Shown here: piece after piece, positions 1 to 8,106 of the stretch | Numbering within the stretch: position 1 is the stretch's first letter | Layout of the letters: each line of letters opens with the position of its first letter | NCBI GenBank assembly: GCA_003024985.2 | Contig: PXIH01S0058426.1 | Length of the DNA stretch: 10,357 nt | Source of the DNA: Euperipatoides rowelli | Lineage: Eukaryota > Onychophora > Udeonychophora > Euonychophora > Peripatopsidae | Strand: one strand, 5' to 3' | Position numbers and translations under genes: made by a program | The notes under the pieces: model-generated | Seen by the model: only the letters and a program-made list of their open reading frames with translations | What the model was told of the DNA's origin: nothing | Database searches by the model: none

Positions 1-176
1 TTAATAAACTCCCCTAACCACTTATATAAATGTAAATGAATTGATTCCAAGAAGAAAGAAAAAGATTCATTTAAATAAATCATGTGTGAAAATGATAAAC
101 ATTTTTTTTTATTTAAAAAAAAAAGAAAAGGGGAAAACCTGAAAACTCTTATCACTTTGTTTCGATATCTGTGCAA

Positions 177-239
177 GGTCAACACGTTGCCATGGATATT
201 CTGTCTTATGTAAAAAGGTCAACCAATCATTTGGTCAAC
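177..239 (+). promoter_or_regulatory. Three GGTCAAC heptamers (possible nuclear-receptor half-sites)
   Basis: GGTCAAC occurs at 177-183, 217-223 and 233-239. Each contains the AGGTCA/GGTCA-type half-site core known for nuclear receptors, and the middle one reads AAAGGTCA, the extended monomer form. A CCAAT sequence lies between the second and third. No gene start is visible nearby, so function is only a guess and chance is quite possible. Confidence 0.15.
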
Positions 240-1069
240 TGAACTTTAACAGCGGGAAACAATTCCAGCAGAGAGAGAACTGATTAAGCATTCAAGCAGA
301 ATGGTTATGTAACACTGAGGTCTGATATTGACATCTAGATGGACGATCCGATTTGTCATAGCAACTGAGAAGTTTAATGTATTCCTCAATTAGAATCATT
401 ATTACTTGGTAAACTACAGTGCATCTGAGAAATTGTTTTATTCATTCAATTTTCAAAGATATACCATCAGTTAGCCTAGTGTGACATCGGAGAAGTCAAA
501 AATCGTCTTAACCAAAGCCAATGAATTACATGGTTTGTGTAAAATGCCATCACACACAAAATCAACAAATAATGGAAACATTCTCCAGTAATTCTATGAT
601 GTGATGCTTTGTTACAATGAATGAGAATTAATGGTAGGAACCTCTAACTGTAAGTGACCAATTCATTATTCTTTGACAAAAAGACAGAATAAGCAGAACA
701 GTTTGATGAGCTCTACATTTATTAAAATTCACTGTGAATAAATTAACTGTATTCCTCATTGCTAATCTCAATCAACAAGTGGGATCCTTGGTTTCATTCC
801 AACAATAACTTTCTTATTCAGAAAGGGGCCCCTAACAAGTTGAACTGATATCAAAATAAAAAGCTATAGCATTTTGGGGTATATAAATGACATTCACAGA
901 GCTCTATAAAATAAATCATAAATTAACATTGTTTAGATTAGAGTAGGGAAAGCTAGTTTAGTTTTTCTAATCTTAATCATTTTATTTTTTTATTATTGCA
1001 TGAAATATTGTTGCATGACTATGCTACATGAATAGTTATACTATTTTATCATTATCATATGAATAGCGA

Positions 1070-1079
1070 GTCACGTGAC
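1070..1079. promoter_or_regulatory. Palindromic E-box GTCACGTGAC
   Basis: This perfect 10-bp palindrome has a CACGTG core. The sequence matches the known consensus for MiT/TFE-family bHLH-zip factors (the CLEAR element). It stands alone with no gene start in view, so occupancy cannot be inferred. Confidence 0.2.
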
Positions 1080-1137
1080 CAACATAAAAATAATATTCTT
1101 TTGTCAAATGAAAAACTGTGAAATATTACTTATGTTT

Positions 1138-1160
1138 ATATATATATATACAGTATATAT
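1138..1160. repeat. (TA)n microsatellite
   Basis: An alternating TA tract is interrupted by CAG and followed by a T run. It is a simple repeat with no further signal. Confidence 0.7.
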
Positions 1161-1575
1161 TTTTTTATCTGAAAATAAACATTCATTAGTAAGGTAANAT
1201 GCCTTATTTCTTTTTTACAAAATANAATTTATGTTTTATGATGTATGTTGAGATACTGCATTAATATAATACAGTATGTCTTATTTTGAATAGTGTAATT
1301 TGTCTAAGCATTGTTATTTGGGAGTATATAGTTTATTTCGAAGTTTACTTGTGGGAGCAAGAAACCTAAGATCAAGGGAGGTCTATTCGCCTACATTTTT
1401 TCAATTATCTCCACGACTCTGAGCTTAATGAGTATCATTCTCTAACGTGATATAGATATAGTCGGTAGCATGATAGTGTGTGTTGTGGGTAAAGGGATAT
1501 AATTTTTGCTATTGTGTGCTAGTGTAGAGTTGAGCATAATAGGCATCCCAACTTTGCCAACATAACCTATATTAC

Positions 1576-2210
1576 CATATACTCCCCAAAATGGCACAAA
1601 CTTGAAATTTTGCATGTGGGTAGGTTCTATAGAATACACAATGAAAATAGGGGTTTGGATTTTTTTGGAGGGGGTGTATGTGTTCTTGTAACTTATGTGG
1701 GGTAAATATCACAGAAGTGTTTAGCATACTTCTCAACATAACACAAATTTGAAATGTGGCATGTGAATAGGTTTCATAGTTTAGATAATGAAAATAGACT
1801 TTTGGGTGGTGCAGGGAGGTGGGGTGATAAATGACTCTGTAGAGTTTAGCATACTTCCCAACATAGCACAGACTTCAAATTTGGCATGTGCATAGTTCCA
1901 TAGTGTAGGCAATAAAAATAGTCTTTTTTTTTTTGGGGGGGGGGGGAGGAAGAATGACCAGAAAGAGTTTAGAATACTTTTCAACATGGACCAAAGTTGA
2001 AATTTGGTATGTGGGTAGTCTTCCCAACATGGCACAAGCTTGAAATTTGGCTTGTGGATAGGTTCCATAGTGTAAACATTAATAATTGACTTTTGTGTTT
2101 CTTAGGGGGGTGGGGGTAAATGACCCAGAAGTGTTTAGCATAGTTCCCAACATGGAACAAACTTGACATTCAGCATGTGTGTAGGTTCCATATTGTAGAC
2201 AATGAAAATA
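1576..2210 (+). repeat. Degenerate tandem array, about 125-bp unit, five to six copies
   Basis: A diverged unit recurs with starts near 1576, 1723, 1848, 1971 (truncated to about 48 bp), 2019 and 2137 (partial, to 2210). Each copy carries a conserved block containing CAACATGGCACAAACTTG, then AATTTGGCATGTG, then TAGGTTCCATAG, then CAATGAAAATAG. A low-complexity spacer follows, in which a T-rich run passes into a G-rich run, and the unit closes with AAATGACCCAGAAGTGTTTAGCATA. A possible older half-copy precedes it at about 1522-1560. Reading frames on the minus strand are broken and simply repeat the unit, so no protein is proposed. This could be a minisatellite or the internal repeats of an unrecognised mobile element. 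Confidence 0.85.
1935..1946 (+). repeat. T11-G12 homopolymer junction
   Basis: A run of 11 T is followed directly by 12 G inside the third copy of the tandem array. It is an expanded version of the T-rich to G-rich spacer seen in the other copies. Confidence 0.85.
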
Positions 2211-2383
2211 TAATAGTGATATAATAGGTATATAAATTTAAATGTACAGTGCGCAGACATTGAACTTTCATAATAAGACAATTATTTAATGCTTGTACTA
2301 TTATTATATTACATTCTTACCATCGTCGTCGTGCTTAGCATATGTACCAGTTTCATCAAATTCCTAAAACAAAAAATTAAGTG
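2211..2383. other. AT-rich spacer, nothing recognised
   Basis: This is unique-looking AT-rich sequence between the tandem array and the microsatellite. I see no reading frame, hairpin or repeat of note. Confidence 0.5.
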
Positions 2384-2449
2384 GATATATATATAATTAA
2401 TTTTTTAATTAATATATTATTATAATTATTATTATTACTATTATTAGCC

Positions 2450-2507
<58 letters not shown>

Positions 2508-2564
2508 TTTATTGTTATTGTTATTATTATTTTTATTATTATTATTATTTTTATTATTATTATT
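2384..2564 (+). repeat. AT palindrome followed by (TTA)n microsatellite
   Basis: A TA/AATTAA palindromic stretch (about 2384-2416) leads into a long TTA trinucleotide tract with interruptions (TAGCC near 2446, T-for-A changes after 2505). On the minus strand it reads as polyasparagine, which is a translation artefact of the repeat. On the minus strand it could also be read as an (AAT)n tail of an old retroelement, but no element body is visible. Confidence 0.95.
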
Positions 2565-2825
2565 TAAAATATAAAACCACCACACATCTTGCTTCAGTAG
2601 ATACACGTTTAAGAAAAACATCAACAATATTATCAGAAGCATCCTTCAAGATAGCGAAACAACACATCTTGTGAATTTTAGACCAAATGGAGTTTTATCA
2701 AACTGGCATTTAAAGATAATATGCAGAATTTTGATACTTCAATAGAAAACTTTCAAGTTAATTCTGAGAAGTATATTAGATTGTTAAAAAGCCTGAAATA
2801 TTGAATTCCATCTTTCATTCTGTTT

Positions 2826-3383
2826 ATGACAACACAAGATTCATATTCACATTATACAACAAATAGCTCAACAGACGCCAAAAAAGAATTTATACAAATA
2901 CTTATACAGATAATTACCATGGTTGGCAAGGATGCTATTGCTTCAGTATACTGGTATACTTTCCGAGACGTAATTCCTGCAACATGGGGAGGTCTCTATG
3001 CTAAAATAGATAGCTCCTGTGGGCCAAAATTTAGAAAATTTTAAAACAGAGTTAGAGAAATATATCAAGATTGTCAAGATAATAAATGAAGAATATAAGG
3101 AAAAACAAAATTTGAATTATAAATCGGGACTGTTGTCATCACAGGTTTCCCAAAAAATAATGTTACTTAAGATTGCATACCTCATTTACTGAAATTAGAG
3201 AATAGAACCATCCTTTTAACATTTAAAGGCAGACAAACAATATGTCTGAATTGCAATATCTTTGGACATAAATCAATAGAATGTAAAGTCAAAAGATGCA
3301 AAAAGTGCTTTGTGTTTTATGAGAATGATCACGATAATTGTCCTAATGAGTGTGGCAAACCTTTGTTTTCTGTTCTTTTTTAA
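2826..3383 (+). pseudogene. LINE copy A ORF1 relic with zinc knuckles
   Basis: ORF1-type proteins of non-LTR retrotransposons bind element RNA as chaperones. The frame starting at 2826 is open to 3044 (72 residues, family not recognised). The same frame resumes at 3132 with VVITGFPKNNV, meets a stop at 3168-3170, then runs to a stop at 3381-3383. The last part reads like a LINE ORF1 C-terminus: a TFKGRQ block leads directly into CLNCNIFGHKSIEC at 3243-3284, a canonical C-x2-C-x4-H-x4-C knuckle. A second motif, C-x2-C-x7-H-x2-C, lies at 3297-3341. A lysine-rich stretch follows in another frame (about 3384-3470). At least three disruptions show that it is dead. The knuckle portion is firm. Joining it to 2826-3044 is inference from the shared frame. 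Confidence 0.72.
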
Positions 3384-3796
3384 ATTTAAAGAGCAAACCA
3401 CATATGAAATCGATTGGAGAGAGTAAGAAAAACAGGAAGAAAATAAAAGTAAAAAACAAAAAAATGTAAGTAGCGATGATGGAAAAATCCCTGAGATGGC
3501 TGTGTTGTATAAAGAACTTTCAGCAGTCTGGAGCGAGTATGAAATAGATGCTGACCCTGTCTTTGATTCTTGGCAGGTGCAAGAAGCACACCTGTGCATG
3601 TGTCGCTGGATTCAGGTAATAGCATGAGAAATTGGACAAAATGGATGATGTGAATATAGTAACTGCAGAATAATTTTACAGGAACAACCCTCCAGAGAAA
3701 ATGATACTGAGGCAATCGAACAGGTGAAAACTCAGAGTAAGTATAAGTGAACTTGAGAAAAAGAAAAAGGTGGGGAATGTGGAATTGCTTAAATAA
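3384..3796 (+). other. LINE A ORF1 tail and ORF1-ORF2 junction, decayed
   Basis: The segment sits between the zinc-knuckle relic and the endonuclease start. It begins with a very lysine/arginine-rich frame, then has a short open stretch from about 3465 to 3630 with acidic residues. Neither is recognisable. Antisense open frames of about 108 residues at 3273-3715 have no family signature and overlap the sense zinc knuckles. Confidence 0.4.
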
Positions 3797-4252
3797 TTTT
3801 GTAGTAGGTTGAATCTAGATAAAATTAAAATTAATTCAATTAACATTAGAACTTAGAATAATGTGATTCAGAATAAGGTCAAAATTAAAACAATAATTGC
3901 TTATTCTCCAAATTTAATTTTCTTTCAGGAAACAAGATTGGGAAAGTTTGAAAACATTTATATAGGCCTATGGAGTGATCTGGAAGAGAATTACGTTATT
4001 TTTGAGAATAAGCAGATTGGGAAAGCCTTGGGTTTAGCCATAGCGGTAGAGAAAAGGTATCATCATCTAGTGAGGAAAATGGAGAATCTTAATGCCAGAT
4101 CCATGATAGTGTATACCTCTATTTTTATAGCTGCGGCAATGTTTATTGTAAATCGAAAGTCTTATTCTATCACTGTATGTATATGTTATACTAAGCTACT
4201 ATCCTTAAACTTTGTTTTTTTGCACATCCGTGAAAATATTTGTATTTACTAG
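3797..4252 (+). pseudogene. LINE copy A ORF2 endonuclease fragment (N-terminal part)
   Basis: This is the start of an apurinic/apyrimidinic-type endonuclease, the enzyme that nicks the target DNA for LINE insertion. The frame is open from 3797 apart from one TAG at 3854-3856. It reads INSINIR (family pattern: hydrophobic strand with conserved Asn), then SPNLIFFQETRLGKFE, in which QET carries the catalytic Glu. Next comes GKALGLAIAVEKRYHH, matching the usual SRGVAIL-type strand. Similarity fades after about 4117 (RSMIVYT), and the remaining residues to 4252 look unrelated. The later endonuclease motifs (GDFN, SDH) and any reverse transcriptase are absent, so this copy is truncated on its 3' side. 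The QET and preceding strand are clear; the clade assignment (L1/Tx1-like) is inferred from the EN plus zinc-knuckle ORF1 layout. Confidence 0.8.
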
Positions 4253-4647
4253 TGGGAATTTTTGACATCACATTACCCATATTGCCCTTTGTACTTGTTA
4301 TACAGCTATCATCCAGGCCTATTTTGGACTGTTAATTCTTATCTTTTTCCTTGCCTGTATGGATACTCAAGCTAGTGCACAAATGGTTAGCAATTTTAAA
4401 TAGGCTATCATCAATGATTTTTGCAATTTTGAGTCGCTAGATGGACTCTGATGTGTTGCAATTACCAATGTGCACTTTAAGCTACAATGGTTTTCCATGC
4501 TAGATTATTATTGCTTGTTGAAGCATTTACTTGAATATACACGTTTGCATTTTTCACAATTTGAGATAGCTGATTCTTTAACACAGTTCAAGCATCTTTT
4601 CCTAGATATCAAGACAATTTTGATTTTTATGCTGAATATGTGGCTAA
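4118..4647. other. Junction between LINE A and LINE B, not assignable
   Basis: No motif can be identified. One frame carries an ATG at 4359 with stops at about 4401 and 4452 and then an open stretch 4470-4661 rich in hydrophobic and aromatic residues. It could be the 5' UTR or ORF1 start of copy B. I find no poly(A) tail for copy A and no duplicated target site around this junction. Confidence 0.4.
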
Positions 4648-4674
4648 CTCAAATTAAGTAAATTTTTCTGTCTT

Positions 4675-4980
4675 ATGGATGCCCGTGAGGATAATGCTAG
4701 CAAATTAAATGTAACCCTACAAGATTTTGGCATGATAGTAACAATTAGGCTTACATATAGAACACTGAGTGATGATGCTGAGTATGCAAAAACCCAAGTT
4801 TATGTTCCATTTGTGCTTTATGATGGAGTGGACATTTCAAAGTTACCTTAACTAATTAAGTCCAAATCAGAGATTAGGGGATGGGTAAGTTTCCCCCAAC
4901 AGACTGTTTTTGGTGCAAAAAAACAGAGCATGATATTAAGCAATGCCCTGTTTGCAAATGTACAGTATGTAAGACTGTTT

Positions 4981-5017
<37 letters not shown>

Positions 5018-5251
5018 GTGGAGGGGGGAGGTTAAACATAAGTGTCAGAAATTCTAAATTCATGCTGTGCAGTCACAGGCTTCTCCTTCTCAGATGAGTA
5101 TCATGCAGCAGGGGATGCACAGGATGGTGATGGGCATTTGGATGAGGAGGGGTTACACAACATGGTTTCTTTGCCCCCCTCCTCTACCTCTTCAATTATC
5201 TTTGCTGGTTTCTTTCACTATCAAACAAAATTAAGCGTTTCCTGTTGCTGA
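4675..5251 (+). pseudogene. LINE copy B ORF1 relic with CCHC knuckle
   Basis: A 58-residue frame (4675-4851) reads LQDFGMIVTIRLTYRTLSDD, resembling the end of the RNA-recognition-like fold in L1/Tx1-type ORF1 proteins. After a stop and a shift of frame, 4884-4979 gives MGKFPPTDCFWC and continues as a C-x2-C-x4-H-x4-C knuckle at 4905-4946. Extra cysteines in CPVCKCTVCK (4944-4973) suggest a second knuckle that lost its histidine. The frame then runs into a (TG)n(AG)n microsatellite. A further frame (5042-5251) carries an acidic stretch (DAQDGDGHLDEEG) that fits an ORF1 C-terminal tail, and 5251-5365 gives another acidic, proline-containing piece. The knuckle is firm; the tail is inference. Confidence 0.68.
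4981..5018 (+). repeat. Compound microsatellite (TG)8(AG)11
   Basis: Eight TG units pass directly into eleven AG units, immediately downstream of the copy B zinc-knuckle coding sequence. A G-rich GTGGAGGGGGGAGG follows. Confidence 0.95.
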
Positions 5252-5356
5252 TGCTGAATTGATTAAAGACTCTATACAGGACTTTCCCGATACAGTGCCA
5301 CGTGAGACTGTTTCTATGTCACAGTATCCTACTGATAGACATGACTATGAAGAGTT

Positions 5357-5368
5357 GGGGGGGGGGGG
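5357..5368 (+). repeat. Poly-G run, G12
   Basis: Twelve consecutive G lie after an acidic ORF1-like coding remnant. Confidence 0.9.
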
Positions 5369-5551
5369 AGTTAAAGACCTGAAATGTTTCACTTGAATAC
5401 AGAACCTTTTTGCATTTCATTTTGTTTTTTGTCTTTCAATCACTTGGATTTTTGCAAATGCGATTTTTCTATTTGCTTGCCTTTTTGGGAGCTTGTCAAT
5501 GGATCAGTCAGTAACATGTGGCTCCTTTGAGATGTTTTTGTTTTTCAGGAT

Positions 5552-5565
5552 GGGGGGGGGGGGGG
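5552..5565 (+). repeat. Poly-G run, G14
   Basis: Fourteen G are followed by CCCGGGGAGG. With the nearby G blocks this could form a quadruplex or a GGGG/CCC hairpin. It may also be a length-unstable or misread tract. Confidence 0.9.
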
Positions 5566-5669
5566 CCCGGGGAGGCTTTGTGATTTTTCCCTCCGGATTT
5601 TTCCAGACTTTTCAGTGGGCACATATTCTTTAGTCGTCATCATCATGTTTCATGCATTTCTCATGCTAA

Positions 5670-6335
5670 TTCAGCTGTTTTATTATTTTTATACCTTTTC
5701 CTCATGGCACAGATTCAAGGGGTATAAAATTTATTTCTCTCAATATTCAGGGGCTAAATACTACCAGAAAGCAAAAATTACTTTTGGTCTATCTTCTTTC
5801 TCATGATATTGACACTTGTTCCATTCTAGAAACTAAGTTGTATGCTGGGAGTGGGGGAACTACACCAAGGCCCTGTCAGTGGGTTGCTAAATCGGTTGCC
5901 AAATGTTTGACGGTTTCTGACATTACAGTTTTAAAGGCCATATCAAGGTTCCTTATTATGACAGTGGTTCTTGTTGGCAATGTTTTGGCTCTGGTCAATT
6001 ACTATGTGTCTGCTTCTCTTGCTGTGAACAGAACACTTTTTAATGACATAGTCTCCTTCATTCCCATTTGGCATGACCTCATTTTGATGGGGGGTGATTT
6101 TAACCATAGGAACCTATCTGAACATCAGTTTTTTTAGGGCATTTTTTCAAAGACTGTCAATTTTCAATGTGGCCTCCTTGTAGGGTATGTAGTCTTTGCA
6201 TTATCACTTATCATCTGGGCCATACCCTTGGTTATGTTTTTTTTTCATCGGCAGTCAACTCATCTAGACTTCATTATAGCATTTGTTACCTTTTTGGATC
6301 ATGCTGCCTTGACCCTGTTGTTGGGGTCAATATGA
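5670..6335 (+). pseudogene. LINE copy B ORF2, endonuclease domain
   Basis: This is an AP-endonuclease-like domain that would nick target DNA. The frame is open from 5670 with stops only at 6135-6137 and 6333-6335. Visible motifs in order are: GIKFISLNIQGLN (5721-5759, metal-binding Asn strand); DIDTCSILETKL (about 5808-5843), with the catalytic Glu kept but the usual Gln replaced by Leu (CTA in place of CAA or CAG); VLALVNYY followed by VNRTLFNDI (the usual N-x-YAP and R-x-FF region); LILMGGDFNHRN (about 6078-6113), with catalytic Asp and Asn intact; and LDFIIAFVTFLDHA (about 6264-6305), matching the SRLDYIFVS block. The final SDH has decayed to YSVKHKP just downstream. An ATG at 5704 in another frame gives MAQIQG and may be the old start, lost by a one-base shift. 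Confidence 0.88.
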
Positions 6336-6932
6336 TTGGCCAGAGTTCCAGTTTATTCAGTAAAACATAAGCCCCCATTCTTAGAACCAGGTCTGGTTTT
6401 CAATCCTTTATTTTTTTCTAACTTGTATATAAGTGATGCAGCTCTCCTTTTTCAGAAGTTTACCATAGACAATTACCTGCATATTAAGGACTCTTTTGTT
6501 GGGTTACTGTTTGACCACAATATTTGGGCAAAGCATCAGGCAGGTGGCAGGATGGCTGATCTTATTTCCTTGATGAATGCAATGAAGAACATTGATAGAA
6601 TGTAGGTTCCATTTTACCATCAATGTCAGAAGGAATATGATACTTTATCTAAGCAACTATCATCTAATCAAGCCTTCATGTTGAGTAAGAAGATAGTGGC
6701 ATCCCAGCAGGAGATATCTTCACCTACCACTTTGCTGTTGTTCAACAAGAACGCTTCACCTCCAGTTACTTTTGTATTTGATGGGTCGGTTAATTTAACA
6801 GCTCTTCCTATGCTAAATCACATTTATGGGTATTTTCTGAGTTTTTTTCAGTCTTTTGGGGAGTGGCTTTTCCTATACATCCAGACATTTCATCTCAGAA
6901 CAATTTTGAGGTCACCACCAAGGACATTATGA
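6336..6932 (+). pseudogene. LINE copy B ORF2, linker between endonuclease and reverse transcriptase
   Basis: The frame is the same as that of the endonuclease, interrupted only by TAG at 6603-6605 and ending at 6930-6932. It begins with KHKPPFLEPGLVFNPLFFSN, which fits the segment that follows SDHxP in this family (normally W-x-FN-x-x-L). It continues with a stretch rich in Lys and Glu around KIVASQQEIS. The normal coding frame is therefore preserved for about 420 codons from 5670 with three in-frame stops, which suggests decay mainly by point mutation in this half. Confidence 0.7.
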
Positions 6933-7406
6933 ACACATTGTCAAGTTGAACGTCCACAGCTTGCCTGGGCCGGATCTACTTACCATTCCTTTTTTTAGAT
7001 TTTTTGAGCATGTATTTGTGCCTAAGCTGGTGAGGCTTTATAAGTGCTGGCTGACCCAGCCCTTTACAGATTGACCATTCATTCATTCTTACTTGCTATT
7101 GCATCGCAAGTAGAACTTGGAGATGTCAGTTTGACTCTTTCCTGTTTGAAGCCGATCCACGTGCAAAATTTAGACACAAATAATTTTTCTCATATACTCA
7201 ATAACAATTTAAATCAGTTATTGCCTTCTTTTTTGTCTCTGTTCCATTTTGCTATAAAGTTTAGGTCGATCCATACACTTATTAATCTTCTCTTGCAATC
7301 CCTTCACTACATTCAAAGACACAAAATGAGGGATGTCACCGTTATATTTCTTGACATACATAAAGAATCTGATTATGTTGATCACGATTATATATTTTTT
7401 CCCTAA
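6911..7406 (+). pseudogene. LINE copy B ORF2, N-terminal half of the reverse transcriptase
   Basis: The reverse transcriptase copies element RNA at the nicked target. LNVHSLPGPDLLTIPFFRFF (6946-7005) is the PGPDG-type entry motif of LINE reverse transcriptases, in a frame shifted from the linker. In the frame beginning near 7044, GDVSLTLSCLKPIHVQNLD and HILNNNLNQLL match the ISLLPKP and ISLLNND region. FRSIHTLINLLLQSLHYIQR matches the GRSI-DN block. VIFLDIHKESDYVDHDY (7341-7391) is motif A with the first catalytic Asp at 7353-7355. The interval before FRSI is shorter than usual, so a small deletion is likely. The sequence ends abruptly after motif A. The YADD box, motif B and the thumb are not present anywhere downstream. 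Confidence 0.82.
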
Positions 7407-7767
7407 TCTTAATGACTTCATGTGTCACTCGCTGACTGAATCCATTTTTACTAGAGACCTTTTAATTAGGCATTTTAATTTTCCTGTGGATCATCTATGT
7501 CCTTTTTTTGTGCATATCCGGAAACACTGTTACATTTTCTCATGGAGTGTTCCTATTTTTTTTTAAGCTTGTCAGGAAGTCACTCATTTTTTCATTGACT
7601 TTTTCTCCCGACCCAGTGTTGATGTTCTTGGGGATCTGTTACAGCACAGGGATTTGATTCTGCCTGCTCACATCATCTTCTTTGTCTTTTGGAAGATACA
7701 TAATTTTTGTATCTTCGAGGGCATTAATATTAGACCTTGGCCTTATTTATTATTGCAGTTTATTTAA
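7407..7767 (+). pseudogene. LINE copy B ORF2, C-terminal domain
   Basis: The extreme C-terminus of an L1/Tx1-like ORF2 directly follows motif A across a deletion. FTRDLLIRHFNFP (about 7447-7485) leads to LCPFF in one frame (7495-7509). The next base frame gives ETLLHFLMECSYFF (7521-7562), together matching the family's CPxC-x-ETxxHxxxxC pattern. After a TAA at 7564-7566, the frame 7567-7767 reads ACQEVTHFFIDFF, ILPAHIIFFVFWKIHNFCIF and ends at TAA 7765-7767, fitting the helical tail. The stop and one frameshift mark decay. Confidence 0.75.
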
Positions 7768-8074
7768 TTAGCAAAGAAGGACTGCTTATTTTTGCCAGAT
7801 GACTTTTTGACCTGAAATGGTGTAATTCCACCCGATTTTTGTTGCATTCATGTCTCTTTATGCCTGTTTTTTCTGGGGCATGCTTGTCCCTTTTTTTAAA
7901 ATAAATTTAGCACAATGGGCGCTCCAGTTTCTTTTTATGTTATCCAGTTTCTATAGCCCTTTATATCATACTTAGGGCATCTTTTTTTTTTTTGTGCTTC
8001 CCATTATGTGAGGCAGGCCCTGATATTCACCCATTTTTTTTATTGTAGCACCATGTGTAATTTTTTTTTTCAGC

Positions 8075-8080
8075 AATAAA
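8075..8080 (+). promoter_or_regulatory. Polyadenylation signal AATAAA of LINE B
   Basis: A canonical AATAAA lies 26 bases before the A tail, at normal polyadenylation spacing. It supports 8107 as the true transcript 3' end. Confidence 0.85.
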
Positions 8081-8090
8081 ATTTTTTTTC

Positions 8091-8105
8091 AGGGGACAAA
8101 CCCCT
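8091..8105 (+). other. 3'-terminal hairpin of LINE B
   Basis: AGGGG, the loop ACAAA, then CCCCT forms a perfect 5-bp stem ending one base before the A tail. Terminal hairpins are recognised by the reverse transcriptase in several LINE groups, so this may be the element's priming structure. That role is inferred. Confidence 0.65.
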
Positions 8106-8106
8106 C

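Larger units (their letters stand above)
1..1440. other. AT-rich intergenic DNA, no gene seen
   Basis: I find no coding stretch, RNA gene or bounded mobile element here. Homopolymer A and T runs are frequent (for example 104-124). A short TA-repeat lies at about 1138-1160, and two ambiguous bases sit at 1198 and 1225. Small palindromes occur at 824-833 (AGGGGCCCCT) and 1070-1079 (GTCACGTGAC). Unrecognised old repeats may be present. Confidence 0.6.
5252..5669 (+). other. LINE B inter-ORF region with two long G runs
   Basis: The decayed interval between ORF1 and ORF2 contains G12 at 5357-5368 and G14 at 5552-5565, the latter followed by CCCGGGGAGG. No intact frame crosses it. The region upstream of the endonuclease is T-rich. 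Confidence 0.55.
7768..8106 (+). other. LINE copy B 3' UTR
   Basis: This T-rich untranslated stretch between the ORF2 stop and the A tail contains several T runs (for example 7981-7994 and 8061-8070). It holds no other reading frame of interest. Confidence 0.7.

Noticed and set aside
1442-2169. Minus-strand frames of 62-95 residues
   Set aside because: They are translations of the tandem array and repeat the unit; the frames break between copies.
2409-2642. Minus-strand frame with a polyasparagine tract
   Set aside because: The asparagines are the translation of the (TTA)n microsatellite; there is no supporting flanking domain.
2680-3110. Possible duplication: ENFQVNSEKYIRLLK (about 2740) resembles ENFKTELEKYIKIVK (about 3035)
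   Set aside because: The resemblance is short, rich in Lys/Ile/Glu from AT-biased codons, and the nucleotide match needs gaps; not strong enough to call.
3273-3715. Antisense open frames of about 108-109 residues
   Set aside because: They lie opposite the LINE A zinc-knuckle and junction sequence, show no family signature, and are explained as shadows of the sense strand.
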